A stretch of 64,000 nucleotides of DNA from Clostridium culturomicium (GTDB lineage: Bacteria; Bacillota; Clostridia; Clostridiales; Clostridiaceae), in assembly GCF_000821305.1 (NCBI RefSeq), contig NZ_CCXK01000014.1, positions 483,445-547,444 of the forward strand, written 5' to 3'. Under the pieces are notes generated by a model that saw nothing but the letters and a program-made list of their open reading frames with translations, did not search any database and was not told the origin of the DNA. Every line of letters starts with the position of its first letter. Position 1 is the first letter of the stretch. Below are positions 54,414-63,666 of this stretch, piece after piece. Made by a program: the position numbers and the translations under genes.

Positions 54414-55483
54414 TATCTAGCACCTCCAATATACGCTTTAACATTTTCTAAAATTTCTGTTGGCTTTGGAACCATTCCGCCAGATCTTCCAAAGAACGCA
54501 ACTGGTTTTCTTCCATTAACTGAAAGTCTAACATCTTCAACCATTTGTCCACAGCTAAGTTCCACAGCCATATAACCATGCTTAGTATTGCTTAAAGTTT
54601 TTTCAAAGGCTTCCGCTGGGAATGGCCATAAAGTTATTGGTCTAATTAAGCCTAACTTTATACCTTCCTTCTCTGCTAACTTAATAACACTTTTGCATAT
54701 TCTTGAAGTTGTTCCGTAAGACACTAGTATTAAATCAACTTCTTCTTCACAATTATATAATTCATACTTAACTTCATTTTCTTTTATTGCTTTATATTTT
54801 CTTTGAAGATGCTCATTGTGCTCTTCTAACTTTTCTGGTTTTAAGAATAAAGAATTAATAACATTATGAGTTTTTCTTGTTCCTAAGCCATTAGCTGCCC
54901 AAGTTTTTTCAGGGAGTTCTCTCTTTGGTCTTTCGGTGAACTCTACTGGTTCCATCATTTGACCAAGCATTCCATCACCCATAACCATAACTGGAGTTCT
55001 ATATATATCAGCTACATCAAAGGCATCTTGAACCAAATCTACCATTTCTTGAATAGAGCATGGTGCATAAACTGGCATGTTGAAATCTCCGTGTGCTCCA
55101 CCTTTTGTAGCTTGGAAATAGTCTGATTGTGCTGGCTGAATACCGCCAAGTCCTGGGCCGCCTCTTACGATATTTATTATTACGCAAGGAAGTTCTGCTC
55201 CAGCGATATAGGAAATTCCTTCTGCCTTTAAGCTTATTCCAGGTGAACTTGAAGATGTCATACATCTTACTCCTGTACCTGCTGCTCCATAAATCATATT
55301 TATAGCAGCAATTTCACTTTCAGCTTGTAAAAACACTCTGCCGATCTTAGGCATTTGTCTTGATAGATATGCTGATATCTCTGTTTGTGGTGTTATTGGA
55401 TATCCAAAGAAGCACTGACATCCAGCTTCTATTGCAGCCTGTCCTATTGCTTCATTACCTTTCATTAATACTTTTCCTGACAT
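54413..55483 (-). CDS. vorB: 2-oxoacid:ferredoxin oxidoreductase, alpha subunit (VorB-like)
   Basis: A 356-residue alpha subunit with GNEAIGQAAIEAGCQCFFGYPITPQTE at the start, the central SSSPGISLKAEGISYIAGAELP and the C-terminal transketolase-like part ending FGRSGGMVPKP. Architecture (separate alpha, beta, gamma, delta) and length fit 3-methyl-2-oxobutanoate (valine-derived) oxidoreductases; 2-oxoglutarate or other 2-oxoacids remain possible. Neighbouring ptb and buk genes indicate that the acyl-CoA is converted to acid with ATP gain. Confidence 0.88.
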   Translation of the reverse strand: MSGKVLMKGNEAIGQAAIEAGCQCFFGYPITPQTEISAYLSRQMPKIGRVFLQAESEIAAINMIYGAAGTGVRCMTSSSSPGISLKAEGISYIAGAELPCVIINIVRGGPGLGGIQPAQSDYFQATKGGAHGDFNMPVYAPCSIQEMVDLVQDAFDVADIYRTPVMVMGDGMLGQMMEPVEFTERPKRELPEKTWAANGLGTRKTHNVINSLFLKPEKLEEHNEHLQRKYKAIKENEVKYELYNCEEEVDLILVSYGTTSRICKSVIKLAEKEGIKLGLIRPITLWPFPAEAFEKTLSNTKHGYMAVELSCGQMVEDVRLSVNGRKPVAFFGRSGGMVPKPTEILENVKAYIGGAR

Positions 55484-55498
55484 AAAACCAACCTCCTA

Positions 55499-55708
55499 TT
55501 ATTTCTCAACTGTAATTACTAGGTCCGGACACATTCTTCCACAGGACGCACAGCCTATACACTTGGCCATATTTTCCTCTGTCACTGTAGCAGGATGATA
55601 TCCCTTTACGTTTAGTTCTTCAGAGTAAGTTATAATGTTCTTAGGACATACGATTATGCATTGACCACAGCCCTTGCATCTTTCTTCTCTAAAAGTCACC
55701 TTTGCCAT
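55499..55708 (-). CDS. 2-oxoacid oxidoreductase delta subunit, 2x[4Fe-4S] ferredoxin
   Basis: A 69-residue ferredoxin with CKGCGQCIIVCPK and CIGCASCGRMCPD, eight Cys for two 4Fe-4S clusters; it carries electrons out of the oxidoreductase. Start at the ATG at 55708, 8 bases after AAGGGGG; an ATG 12 codons upstream lacks a site. First gene of the vor block. Confidence 0.9.
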   Translation of the reverse strand: MAKVTFREERCKGCGQCIIVCPKNIITYSEELNVKGYHPATVTEENMAKCIGCASCGRMCPDLVITVEK

Positions 55709-55859
55709 ACCATTTACCCCCTTATGCAAAATAAAACTATTCACCTTGATGTAAACCTTTAAATTGCAACTTCTAATGATGTTATTCCTAAATGATTCTT
55801 TTATTCCAAGCTTAAATTTAAGCTAAACCGGACTTTCCTTAAAATTACTCTATAATATA

Positions 55860-55888
55860 ATTTAATACCTTATTTTTAAAGATGTCAA
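55860..55888 (-). promoter_or_regulatory. Possible internal promoter of the vor genes
   Basis: Minus-strand TTGACA (55883-55888), 17 bases, TTAAAT (55860-55865). The -35 overlaps the foot of the preceding hairpin. It would give the vor block its own expression besides readthrough from buk/ptb. Confidence 0.42.
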
Positions 55889-55913
55889 TTTAGCACAGTG
55901 TAGTGCTAAATTG
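55886..55913 (-). terminator. Hairpin at the end of the P-loop ATPase gene
   Basis: Perfect stem CAATTTAGCAC, six-base loop, GTGCTAAATTG; includes the TAG stop of the ATPase gene. The following ACATCTTTAAAAA is a weak T-tract, so it may attenuate rather than stop transcription. Confidence 0.55.
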
Positions 55914-56583
55914 AATCTTTTCTCCATGGTGGAAGCATATAAATGTGTATAGGAAATAATTCTCCTTCTACCTTTCCTTCCACCAAGGACTTTATCTCCT
56001 CAGAACAGCAGGTAAACTTATGTGGAATTCCCAACTCCTTTGATAGCTTTGAAATTTCCTTATCACCACGGATAATATCCTCTGGTTTAGTTTCAAAAGA
56101 TAAGTTTGTATTTGAAACTAGTTTTGTTACCTTTAATCTTGAAGACGTTTCTATTTCTCTTAAAAACTCGACAGTGCCTTTGTCCGTTGCTGTAAGAGGT
56201 CTATTTAAATTTACCACAAAATACATATCATAAGGTTCATCCCTAAAATATCTATTATACTGTCCTAAAGCAATAGCCCCCACATCATCTCCACCAACAT
56301 CGAAAACAACATCAAATTCTTTATCATTAAATACTGAACGAACTTCTGCTGGAACAACCATTAATTCTGCATTTACAAACTCTGGATTGGAAGCTATAAC
56401 TTTAATGCCATAATTTTCTGTAAGTTCTTTTTTTAAATCTCTCACACAAAAGTATGGATTTACAATATCTAAATCCACTAAAGCTACTTTTCTTCCTGCC
56501 TTTGCTAAATTAATTGCATAATTGATGGCAATCTCTGTTTTACCACTTCCAAAGTGCCCTGTAAAAATACGTATTCTACTCAT
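55906..56583 (-). CDS. ParA/MinD-like P-loop ATPase of the buk-vor cluster
   Basis: A 225-residue SIMIBI-class ATPase: Walker A GHFGSGKTE (about 9-17), VALVDLDIVNPYF with the second acidic Asp, and VVFDVGGDDVGAIALGQY. It lacks Cys motifs for Fe-S transfer apart from a single CC pair (FTCCSEE). I cannot assign a function; position between kinase and oxidoreductase genes suggests a role in maturation or regulation of the oxidoreductase. Start at the ATG at 56583 with AAAGGGGATACA upstream; a longer frame would run into buk. Confidence 0.8.
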   Translation of the reverse strand: MSRIRIFTGHFGSGKTEIAINYAINLAKAGRKVALVDLDIVNPYFCVRDLKKELTENYGIKVIASNPEFVNAELMVVPAEVRSVFNDKEFDVVFDVGGDDVGAIALGQYNRYFRDEPYDMYFVVNLNRPLTATDKGTVEFLREIETSSRLKVTKLVSNTNLSFETKPEDIIRGDKEISKLSKELGIPHKFTCCSEEIKSLVEGKVEGELFPIHIYMLPPWRKDSI

Positions 56584-56626
56584 TGTATCCCCTTTCAGTC
56601 GAAAAACTTGTCTATAACTTAAAAGA

Positions 56627-57697
56627 TTACTTATATTCTTTTGCCGTTTCTTCACCCTTTAAAACTCTAAGTCCACCTTCAGCTAAAGCTAAAAGTTCAT
56701 CTTCACCTGGATAAACAACTACTTGTGATATAAATTCCACTCTTTCCTTTATGTAATTAACTACATATTTAGAATAAGCTATTCCGCCTGTAAGAAGTAT
56801 TGCATCAACCTTGCCTTGAAGCACTGCTGCGCATTTTCCTATTTCCTTAGAAACTTGATATGCCATTGCATCAACTACTAATTGAGCCTTCTTATCTCCT
56901 TCATCTGCTTTTTCTTGTGCCTTTCTTGCATCATTAGTTCCAAGATAAGCAACCATACCGCCTTTTCCATTAATCTTCTTTTTCATCTCTTCTTTAGTGT
57001 ATCTGCCACTAAAACAAAGATTAACTAAATCTCCAACTGGAAGTCCCCCTGCTCTTTCAGGTGAAAATGGCCCTTCTCCATCAAGGGCATTATTTACATC
57101 TACAACTCTTCCGAGCTTATGAGCCCCAACTGATATTCCTCCACCTAAATGAACTACAATAAGATTTAAATTTTCATACTCATTTCCAGTTTCCTTCGCA
57201 TACTTTTTAGCTATAGCCTTTTGATTTAGAGCATGAAATATACTTTTTCTCTCTATTTCTGGCATTCCAGAAACTCTAGCTATATCATCCATTTCATCTA
57301 CAACAACTGGGTCTACAATAAATGCTGGTATTTTTAGTCCATCTGCTATTCCTTTAGCAATTATACCTCCAAGGTTAGATGCATGTTGTCCTTGAACTCC
57401 TGATTTTAAATCAGCAATCATGACATCGTTTACTTGATAAGTTCCACCTTCTATTGGCTTTAAAAGTCCGCCTCTGCCAACTACTGCGTCAAGTTCTTCA
57501 ATTCTTATATTTCTTTCTTTTAATACTTTGAGTATTACATTTTCTCTAAAACTTAATTGATCATAAATGCCTTTAAAGTTTCCAATCTCATCGGCTGAAT
57601 GCCTTAAAGTTTCAACTAACACTGAATCATTATCATAATAAACACCTATTTTAGTCGATGTTGATCCTGGGTTAATTATTAATTGTTTAAATGCCAT
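56627..57697 (-). CDS. buk: Butyrate kinase (second copy in the cluster)
   Basis: A 356-residue ASKHA-superfamily kinase: LIINPGSTSTKIGVY (phosphate 1), VGRGGLLKPIEGGTY, QGQHASNLGGIIA, VVHLGGGISVGAHKLGRVVD (adenosine/phosphate 2), and LTGGIAYSKYV. Makes an acid plus ATP from acyl-phosphate and ADP. Follows ptb after 11 bases. AGGAGGTATAATC precedes the ATG. Confidence 0.94.
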   Translation of the reverse strand: MAFKQLIINPGSTSTKIGVYYDNDSVLVETLRHSADEIGNFKGIYDQLSFRENVILKVLKERNIRIEELDAVVGRGGLLKPIEGGTYQVNDVMIADLKSGVQGQHASNLGGIIAKGIADGLKIPAFIVDPVVVDEMDDIARVSGMPEIERKSIFHALNQKAIAKKYAKETGNEYENLNLIVVHLGGGISVGAHKLGRVVDVNNALDGEGPFSPERAGGLPVGDLVNLCFSGRYTKEEMKKKINGKGGMVAYLGTNDARKAQEKADEGDKKAQLVVDAMAYQVSKEIGKCAAVLQGKVDAILLTGGIAYSKYVVNYIKERVEFISQVVVYPGEDELLALAEGGLRVLKGEETAKEYK

Positions 57698-57708
57698 GAT
57701 TATACCTC

Positions 57709-58614
57709 CTAGTTTTTGTTTGCTACTAATGAAGCCATTGCAATTGAATTAAGCTTTGACTCAGGTGAATCTGCTCTTGAAGTAACAATTACTGGTGCTG
57801 AAGCTCCCATTAATAATCCACCATTTTTACAGTCAGTAGTATAAGTTAAGCACTTATACACTCCATTTCCAGCTTCTATATTAGCCATCAAAAGAATATC
57901 TGCTTCTCCAGCTACTGGACCTGATATTTTCTTATGCTGTGCAGCTTCCTTTGAAAGTGCATTATCAAGAGCTAATGGTCCATCAATAATACAGCCCTTA
58001 ATTTGGCCTCTCATGTTCATTATTGCTAAGCTTGCTGCATCAAGTGTAGCCTGCATAGAAGGATTTACAACTTCTACTGCGCATATAGGTGCTACCTTTG
58101 GAACATTAATCTCAAGTGAATGTGCTACTTGAACTGCATTTTTAACAATATCAACCTTTTCTTTTAATTCAGGATACATATTAAAGGCAGCATCAGTTAT
58201 AAATAAAAGTCTATTATATCCTGGTATTTCAAAGACACCTATATGTGACATTTGTTTTCCCGTTCTTAATCCAAACTCCTTATTTAGTACAGCCTTTAAA
58301 AATGTTGCTGTATCAACAAGTCCCTTCATCATCATGTCTGCTTCCCCTGAAGAAACCAACTTAACAGCTTCTAATGTTGCCTGAGTGATATCCTTTACAT
58401 CCACAACCTTATAGTCTTCAATATTCATGTTTAAAGACTCTGCTATCTTTTCTATTTCGTTCTTATCACCTACTAATATAGCTTCAGCTATGCCGTTAAT
58501 CTTAGCATCCCTAACAGCTTCAAGTACAGGTTCATCTTGCGCTACCGCTACAGCTACAGTCTTCATTGGCTGTGACTTTACCTTTGATAATACCTGTTCA
58601 AAACTCTTAATCAT
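57709..58614 (-). CDS. ptb: Phosphate butyryltransferase
   Basis: A 301-residue phosphate acyltransferase: VAVAQDEPVLEAV, MMKGLVDTATFLKAVLNKEFGLR, VEVVNPSMQATLDAA, IIDGPLALDNALS, and ANIEAGNGVYK. Converts butyryl- or branched acyl-CoA to acyl-phosphate. Lies between two kinases. Whether the natural substrate is butyryl, isobutyryl or isovaleryl cannot be read from sequence, but the linked vor genes favour branched-chain acyl-CoA. Confidence 0.94.
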   Translation of the reverse strand: MIKSFEQVLSKVKSQPMKTVAVAVAQDEPVLEAVRDAKINGIAEAILVGDKNEIEKIAESLNMNIEDYKVVDVKDITQATLEAVKLVSSGEADMMMKGLVDTATFLKAVLNKEFGLRTGKQMSHIGVFEIPGYNRLLFITDAAFNMYPELKEKVDIVKNAVQVAHSLEINVPKVAPICAVEVVNPSMQATLDAASLAIMNMRGQIKGCIIDGPLALDNALSKEAAQHKKISGPVAGEADILLMANIEAGNGVYKCLTYTTDCKNGGLLMGASAPVIVTSRADSPESKLNSIAMASLVANKN

Positions 58615-58630
58615 CCCTTCATCCCCCTAT

Positions 58631-59722
58631 TTAATTAATTATAACTTTATCTTCATAAATCTTTGGCTCTTCCTCACCATTTAGAACTCTTTGAGCCCCT
58701 TCAGCTAAAGCCTGCATTTCATTTTCTCCTGGAATAACTTCTACTGGTGCAATAAAGCGAACGTTTTCATTTATCCAATCAACAACTTTTTGATTATATG
58801 CCATACCTCCTGTTAAAATTACTGCATCAATTTTTCCACTTAATGCTGTTGACATAGCACCAATTTCTTTACTAATTTGATAAGCCATTGCTTTAAATAT
58901 AAACTCTGCTTCTTTGTCCCCTTCGTCTATACGCTTTGATATTATTCTTCCATCATCAGTGCCTAGATAAGCTAATAATCCCCCTTCTCTGGTTATCTTA
59001 TTGATTATCTGAGCTTGAGTGTATTGTCTGCTGTAACACATCTCCACTAAATCTCCTGCTGGAAGTCCCCCTGTTCTTTGTGGTGAAAATGGACCATCGT
59101 GGTTTGCATTATTGCAGTCTAAAATTTCCCCCCCACTTACTGGAGAAATAGTTATTCCCCCTCCAATATGAGCTACGACAAACTTACTTTTGTCATAATC
59201 CATACCTTTTTCAGCACAATATTTCCTTACCACTGCTTTAATATTTAAAGCATGCACCAAAGACCTTCTTGGAATCTCTGGCAATCCTGATATTCTAGTT
59301 ACCTCTTTAACTTCGTCCACCGCAACTGGGTCAACTATGTAGGATGGTATTCCTAGTTTTTCAGCTATTTCAAAGGCAATAATTCCTCCAAGATTGGAAG
59401 CATGTTGCCCTTGATAGCCTATTACTAAATCATCTAGCATTTTATATGTTATTTTATAAGTTCCACCTGGCATTGGTCTTAAAAGGCCCCCTCTGCCAAC
59501 AACTGCAGCAAAGTTCTCAAGTTTAAAATCTTTTTCATGCAGCCAGTTTAAAATTCCCACTGTTCTCATATCCTTTTGTTGAACTATATGAGCAAACTTT
59601 TTAATTATATCAGTATCATGAGATATGTTTTCTGTACTTATACACTTGTTGTCTAGATATATAGCTATTTTCGTAGATGTCGAGCCTGGATTGATTACTA
59701 AGATATACTTATTATTGTTCAT
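58631..59722 (-). CDS. buk: Butyrate kinase (first copy in the cluster)
   Basis: A 363-residue kinase paralogous to the copy at 56627: LVINPGSTSTKIAIYL, VGRGGLLRPMPGGTY, QGQHASNLGGIIAFEIA, VAHIGGGITISPVSGGEILDCN, LTGGMAYNQKV. Sequence differences from the second copy are spread over the whole protein, so this is not a recent duplication. Starts at the ATG at 59722 (GGAGG 7 bases before); the ATG two codons earlier is too close to the site. First gene of the cluster, with a promoter at 59795. Confidence 0.93.
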   Translation of the reverse strand: MNNNKYILVINPGSTSTKIAIYLDNKCISTENISHDTDIIKKFAHIVQQKDMRTVGILNWLHEKDFKLENFAAVVGRGGLLRPMPGGTYKITYKMLDDLVIGYQGQHASNLGGIIAFEIAEKLGIPSYIVDPVAVDEVKEVTRISGLPEIPRRSLVHALNIKAVVRKYCAEKGMDYDKSKFVVAHIGGGITISPVSGGEILDCNNANHDGPFSPQRTGGLPAGDLVEMCYSRQYTQAQIINKITREGGLLAYLGTDDGRIISKRIDEGDKEAEFIFKAMAYQISKEIGAMSTALSGKIDAVILTGGMAYNQKVVDWINENVRFIAPVEVIPGENEMQALAEGAQRVLNGEEEPKIYEDKVIIN

Positions 59723-59794
59723 TCTCATTCCTCCACACTAAAATATTCCTATTTCTCTATTACTATGTGTTATATAAAATACTATGATACTTTT

Positions 59795-59823
59795 ATATTA
59801 TCAGTGTTTTTCTACATTTTCAA
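59795..59823 (-). promoter_or_regulatory. Promoter of the buk-ptb-buk cluster
   Basis: Minus-strand TTGAAA (59818-59823), 17 bases, TAATAT (59795-59800), located just after the stop of the FAD oxidoreductase gene. Confidence 0.6.
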
Positions 59824-59834
59824 TAAAATGTATA

Positions 59835-61436
59835 TTATTTTGGTGAGTACTCTGTAATTATTTTTTCTGCAACACGAAGTCCATCTACTGCTGCAGATAT
59901 AATTCCACCTGCATATCCAGCCCCTTCACCTGTAGGATATAATCCTTTAACATTAACGCTTTCATATTCTTCATTTCTATTTATTTTAACTGGTGCTGAA
60001 GTCCTTGTTTCCATTCCAGTAAGAAGAGCGTCTTCTCCAGCATAACCTGGAATTCTTCTATCAAAAACAGGCAGTGCTTCTTTTATCGCATTAACCACAT
60101 AATCAGGCGCACACTTTCTTAAGTCGGCAAACTCAGTACCTGGTGTATAGGTAGGCTCTGTTTTTCCAAAGTTCTTTGATACTCTATCCTTTAAAAAGTC
60201 TTGAACTCGTTGAACTGGTGCATTATAGTTGCTTCCACCAACTTCAAATGCAAGTCTCTCATATCTCCTTTGAAACTCTATTCCTCCAAGAGGTGTTGTA
60301 TCCTCAAAATCCTGTGGAGATATAGCAACAACTAAAGCTGAATTGGCATTAACATTATCTCTTTTATAATTGCTCATTCCATTAACTACTACAGCATTCT
60401 CTTCTGAAGCTGCTGCAACCACATAGCCTCCAGGACACATACAAAAACTGTATATACCTCTATCTAACTCTTTGCTAGTATAGGTAAGCTTATAATCTGC
60501 AGCTCTAAGCTTTGGATGTGCTGCAAATTTGCCATACTGGTTTTCATCTATTAAAATTTGAGGATGCTCTATTCTATATCCTATTGCAAATGGCTTTGGA
60601 GACATGGATACGCCCCTTTTAAAAAGCATTTCATAAGTATCTCTTGCACTGTGCCCTGTTGCAAGTATCATATTCTCACAAGGAACCTGCTGTCCATCAA
60701 TAGTTATTGAATATAACTCCCCATTCTTTATTTCAATATCTTCAAGCTTAGTAGAAAATCTAACCTCTCCACCATAGCTTTTTATTCTTTCTCGTATATT
60801 TCTTACAACATCTTTTAATATATCTGTTCCTATATGTGGTTTACCCATATAGGCAATTTCCTCTGGTGCTCCTGCTTCTACAAGTTTTTCAAGAACATAA
60901 CCACATCTATGATCCTTAATTCTAGTGGTTAATTTTCCATCAGAAAAAGTTCCTGCTCCACCCTCTCCAAATTGAACATTACTTTCAGTATTTAGTTTTC
61001 TATCATACCAAAAGTTATTTATAGATTTAGTTCTCTCTTCTACAGCCTCTCCTCTTTCAATAACTAAAGGATTGTAACCTCTTTCTGCAAGCAGTAATCC
61101 TGCAAATAACCCTGCAGGTCCCATTCCGACAACCACAGGTCTATTATGCATTTTCTTTATACCTTCATGGAAATCAGGAGTATAATTATCTCCTCCTGGT
61201 CTTATATCAGAACTTTTACTCTTGTTTAAAATTCTCTCTTCATTATCACAAGCTACTTCAACTGCATAGTTGAATTTTATTGCATCTTTTTTTCTTGCAT
61301 CGATTGATTCCTTTATAATTTTAAAGGATTTAAAATTTTCTTCTTTTACACCTAGTTTTTTAGCCACCTTATGTTTTAAGGTGGCTAAACTATCTTCACT
61401 TATATCTAATACTAAATTATTAACCTTGATTGTCAT
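59835..61436 (-). CDS. FAD-dependent dehydrogenase (COG2509-type)
   Basis: A 533-residue flavoprotein. An N-terminal Lys-rich alpha/beta region (about 1-100) precedes the dinucleotide fold PVVVGMGPAGLFAGLLLAERG (about 105-125). GEGGAGTFSDGKLTTR, ILATGHSARDTYEML and the C-terminal YPTGEGAGYAGGIISAAVDGLRVAE complete the family pattern. Function unknown. Start at the ATG at 61436; it overlaps the ybbR end by 17 bases, implying coupling to the cdaA-ybbR transcript. Confidence 0.85.
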   Translation of the reverse strand: MTIKVNNLVLDISEDSLATLKHKVAKKLGVKEENFKSFKIIKESIDARKKDAIKFNYAVEVACDNEERILNKSKSSDIRPGGDNYTPDFHEGIKKMHNRPVVVGMGPAGLFAGLLLAERGYNPLVIERGEAVEERTKSINNFWYDRKLNTESNVQFGEGGAGTFSDGKLTTRIKDHRCGYVLEKLVEAGAPEEIAYMGKPHIGTDILKDVVRNIRERIKSYGGEVRFSTKLEDIEIKNGELYSITIDGQQVPCENMILATGHSARDTYEMLFKRGVSMSPKPFAIGYRIEHPQILIDENQYGKFAAHPKLRAADYKLTYTSKELDRGIYSFCMCPGGYVVAAASEENAVVVNGMSNYKRDNVNANSALVVAISPQDFEDTTPLGGIEFQRRYERLAFEVGGSNYNAPVQRVQDFLKDRVSKNFGKTEPTYTPGTEFADLRKCAPDYVVNAIKEALPVFDRRIPGYAGEDALLTGMETRTSAPVKINRNEEYESVNVKGLYPTGEGAGYAGGIISAAVDGLRVAEKIITEYSPK

Positions 61437-62664
61437 TATTCCCTGTCTCCTCATTTGTTTTTTTAATAACTACCGTTACCTTTGCTGGTGTTGTGCTCTT
61501 TAACTGTATATTTTCCGGAATTCCAGTAAGTTCAACCTCTAACTCATGGCTTCCCTCTAGCATACCATTTAAATTCACTGTAGCCTTAAAAACATCTACG
61601 GTAAGAGCATTAATAGCTTCTTCTGAGCCATTAACTATTACTTCTACTGTAGGATTTTGCTGTTCTAACACTAGCTTTTCCCCTAAATTGACATAATTAA
61701 TAGGTACCGTAAATTTCTTTTCTTGATATTTTGTAACAACTATCTTAACTTGAACATATTCTTCACCATTAACTGTTCTTACATTTTCAGGTATGACCAA
61801 TGGAACATCTAGAGTTGTACTGTCTGTAATCTTACTTAAATCGATTTCTCCTGTATTTATATAAGAAAGACCATCAACTACTGAACTCTCCCCTGCAACC
61901 TCAATTGAATTAGGCACACTTGTTACACTTTCAATGAAAACATTCTGTGGTGCTGTCCCTACTGTTCTGACATTAACATTTAAGCTTTTCCCCTTTGCAA
62001 CTGTAACATTAACCTGTACATATTCCTGTGCCAAGCTTACACCTTTAATTTCTTTACCTTCTTCATTTACTAGCTTAACCTTCAGATTCTTAGTAATATT
62101 TTGTGATGCATCTGTTAAATCTACTTCAACCTCACCTCTTGCTATTTGATCTATAATCCTCTTAGGACCTTCAACCCTCACTATATTAGGATTTACTGTA
62201 GGTTCCCCATTATAGAACCCTTCTGATACTTTTCCAACAGTAGTAGCTGATATATCCACATTCTTCTCTACCAAACTATCCACATCAATCTTAATATTTA
62301 ATGCATCAGCATTAGCAATTGTAACCCCCGTAGGTGATTCCTTTATTTGCACTGGTACTTTGTTTTCTCCAGGAGTTAATCCATAACCTTGCAAATCAAC
62401 AGCTAATTTAAAATCTTTATTTTTATCTAGATCATTTACTACCGATGCAGGGGCCTTAACTGATAAGTTTATATAAAAATCCTGTTCAATAAGCACTAAC
62501 CCTTTGTCAGCAAGAGTATCTGCATTTAAAACCTCTACAGGCACATACTTTAAAACGCTAGTTATGACAGGGTCTTCACTACTACGGACATACATCCATA
62601 GAACTATTGCCGCAACTAGACAACAAATTCTAATTATTACATCTTGTCTTTTTTGCTTATCCAT
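61420..62664 (-). CDS. cdaR: YbbR-domain regulator of diadenylate cyclase (CdaR)
   Basis: A 414-residue protein with one N-terminal membrane helix (about 10-26) and four YbbR repeats of about 80-90 residues outside the cell, each showing the pattern V-P-V and a final VEVTGP/VEVAGESS-like strand. CdaR interacts with CdaA and tunes c-di-AMP synthesis. Its ATG overlaps the end of cdaA by 28 bases. In most Firmicutes glmM follows directly; here a FAD oxidoreductase does. Confidence 0.9.
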   Translation of the reverse strand: MDKQKRQDVIIRICCLVAAIVLWMYVRSSEDPVITSVLKYVPVEVLNADTLADKGLVLIEQDFYINLSVKAPASVVNDLDKNKDFKLAVDLQGYGLTPGENKVPVQIKESPTGVTIANADALNIKIDVDSLVEKNVDISATTVGKVSEGFYNGEPTVNPNIVRVEGPKRIIDQIARGEVEVDLTDASQNITKNLKVKLVNEEGKEIKGVSLAQEYVQVNVTVAKGKSLNVNVRTVGTAPQNVFIESVTSVPNSIEVAGESSVVDGLSYINTGEIDLSKITDSTTLDVPLVIPENVRTVNGEEYVQVKIVVTKYQEKKFTVPINYVNLGEKLVLEQQNPTVEVIVNGSEEAINALTVDVFKATVNLNGMLEGSHELEVELTGIPENIQLKSTTPAKVTVVIKKTNEETGNNDNQG

Positions 62665-63482
62665 AGTTTTACCCTCTCCTTGAATGAATCTTTATTACTT
62701 TGTCTGTTCCTCATAATTTTTAAAAGCACATTTCTAAGCTTTTCTTTATCATAATTTCTAAGTAATCTTCCATTTAAAGCCATTGAAATAACTCCTGTTT
62801 CCTCTGAAACAATAATGGTAATACAATCTGTTACTTCAGTAACTCCAATACCAGCTCTATGTCTTGTTCCAAGTTGTTTGTTTAATTTATCATCATTAGT
62901 AAGTGGTAAAAAGCAGCCTGCCGCAACTATCTTATCATTTCTTATGATGGTAGCTCCATCATGAAGTGGTGTATTTACAACAAATATATTTTGAAGTAAT
63001 GCCGAAGACACATCTCCATTTATCTTTGTCCCTGTATTAATAATATCTCCAAGCCCTGTCATTTGTTCAATAACAATAAGGGCCCCAACTTTTTCCTCTG
63101 CTAAAGCTTCTACTGCAATGACAATTTCATTTACTACTCCAATCATAATTTCTTCATCTTCATAGATTATTTTATCAACAAAAGATGTTCTTCCTATATG
63201 CTCTAAAGCCTTTCTAATCTCAGGTTGAAAAATTATAATGATGGAAATAACGCTGATTGTAAGTGTATTTTCTAATATCCAATTTAGCATTGTTAAATTT
63301 AATAAATCACTTACTGGAATTAATAAAAATATTAAAATAATTCCCTTCAAAAGCTGTTCTGCTCTTGTTTCCTTTATTAAGGAATAGCCCTTATAAAATA
63401 TAAAATACACAACTAATATATCTATTACTGAAAAAATAGAAAATCCTTTAAAAATGTTAATCAATGAATTTAAGCTTTCCAC
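62637..63482 (-). CDS. cdaA: Diadenylate cyclase CdaA
   Basis: A 281-residue membrane enzyme making c-di-AMP from two ATP. Three N-terminal helices (about 10-80) precede the DAC domain, with the two active-site motifs LHDGA (173-177) and GTRHRA (205-210). Starts with GTG at 63482 after AAGGTGGTGACCAT; the nearby ATG is out of frame. A TATAAT at 63514-63519 gives a likely promoter, with a CCAAA/TTTGG inverted repeat in its spacer. Confidence 0.95.
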   Translation of the reverse strand: MESLNSLINIFKGFSIFSVIDILVVYFIFYKGYSLIKETRAEQLLKGIILIFLLIPVSDLLNLTMLNWILENTLTISVISIIIIFQPEIRKALEHIGRTSFVDKIIYEDEEIMIGVVNEIVIAVEALAEEKVGALIVIEQMTGLGDIINTGTKINGDVSSALLQNIFVVNTPLHDGATIIRNDKIVAAGCFLPLTNDDKLNKQLGTRHRAGIGVTEVTDCITIIVSEETGVISMALNGRLLRNYDKEKLRNVLLKIMRNRQSNKDSFKERVKLWISKKDKM

Positions 63483-63666
63483 ATGGTCACCACCTTACGA
63501 TAATACTACTTCAATTATACACCAAACCTTGATTTTGGAGTATAAAAATTCCTGTGAAATAAAATATTTTCTTCTTAAATTTATTAGCATTCCATGAATA
63601 TTTTAGTATTTACCATAATATAAAGAATTATGATATATATTTAAAATACAAAGGGGGATGCTGTAG

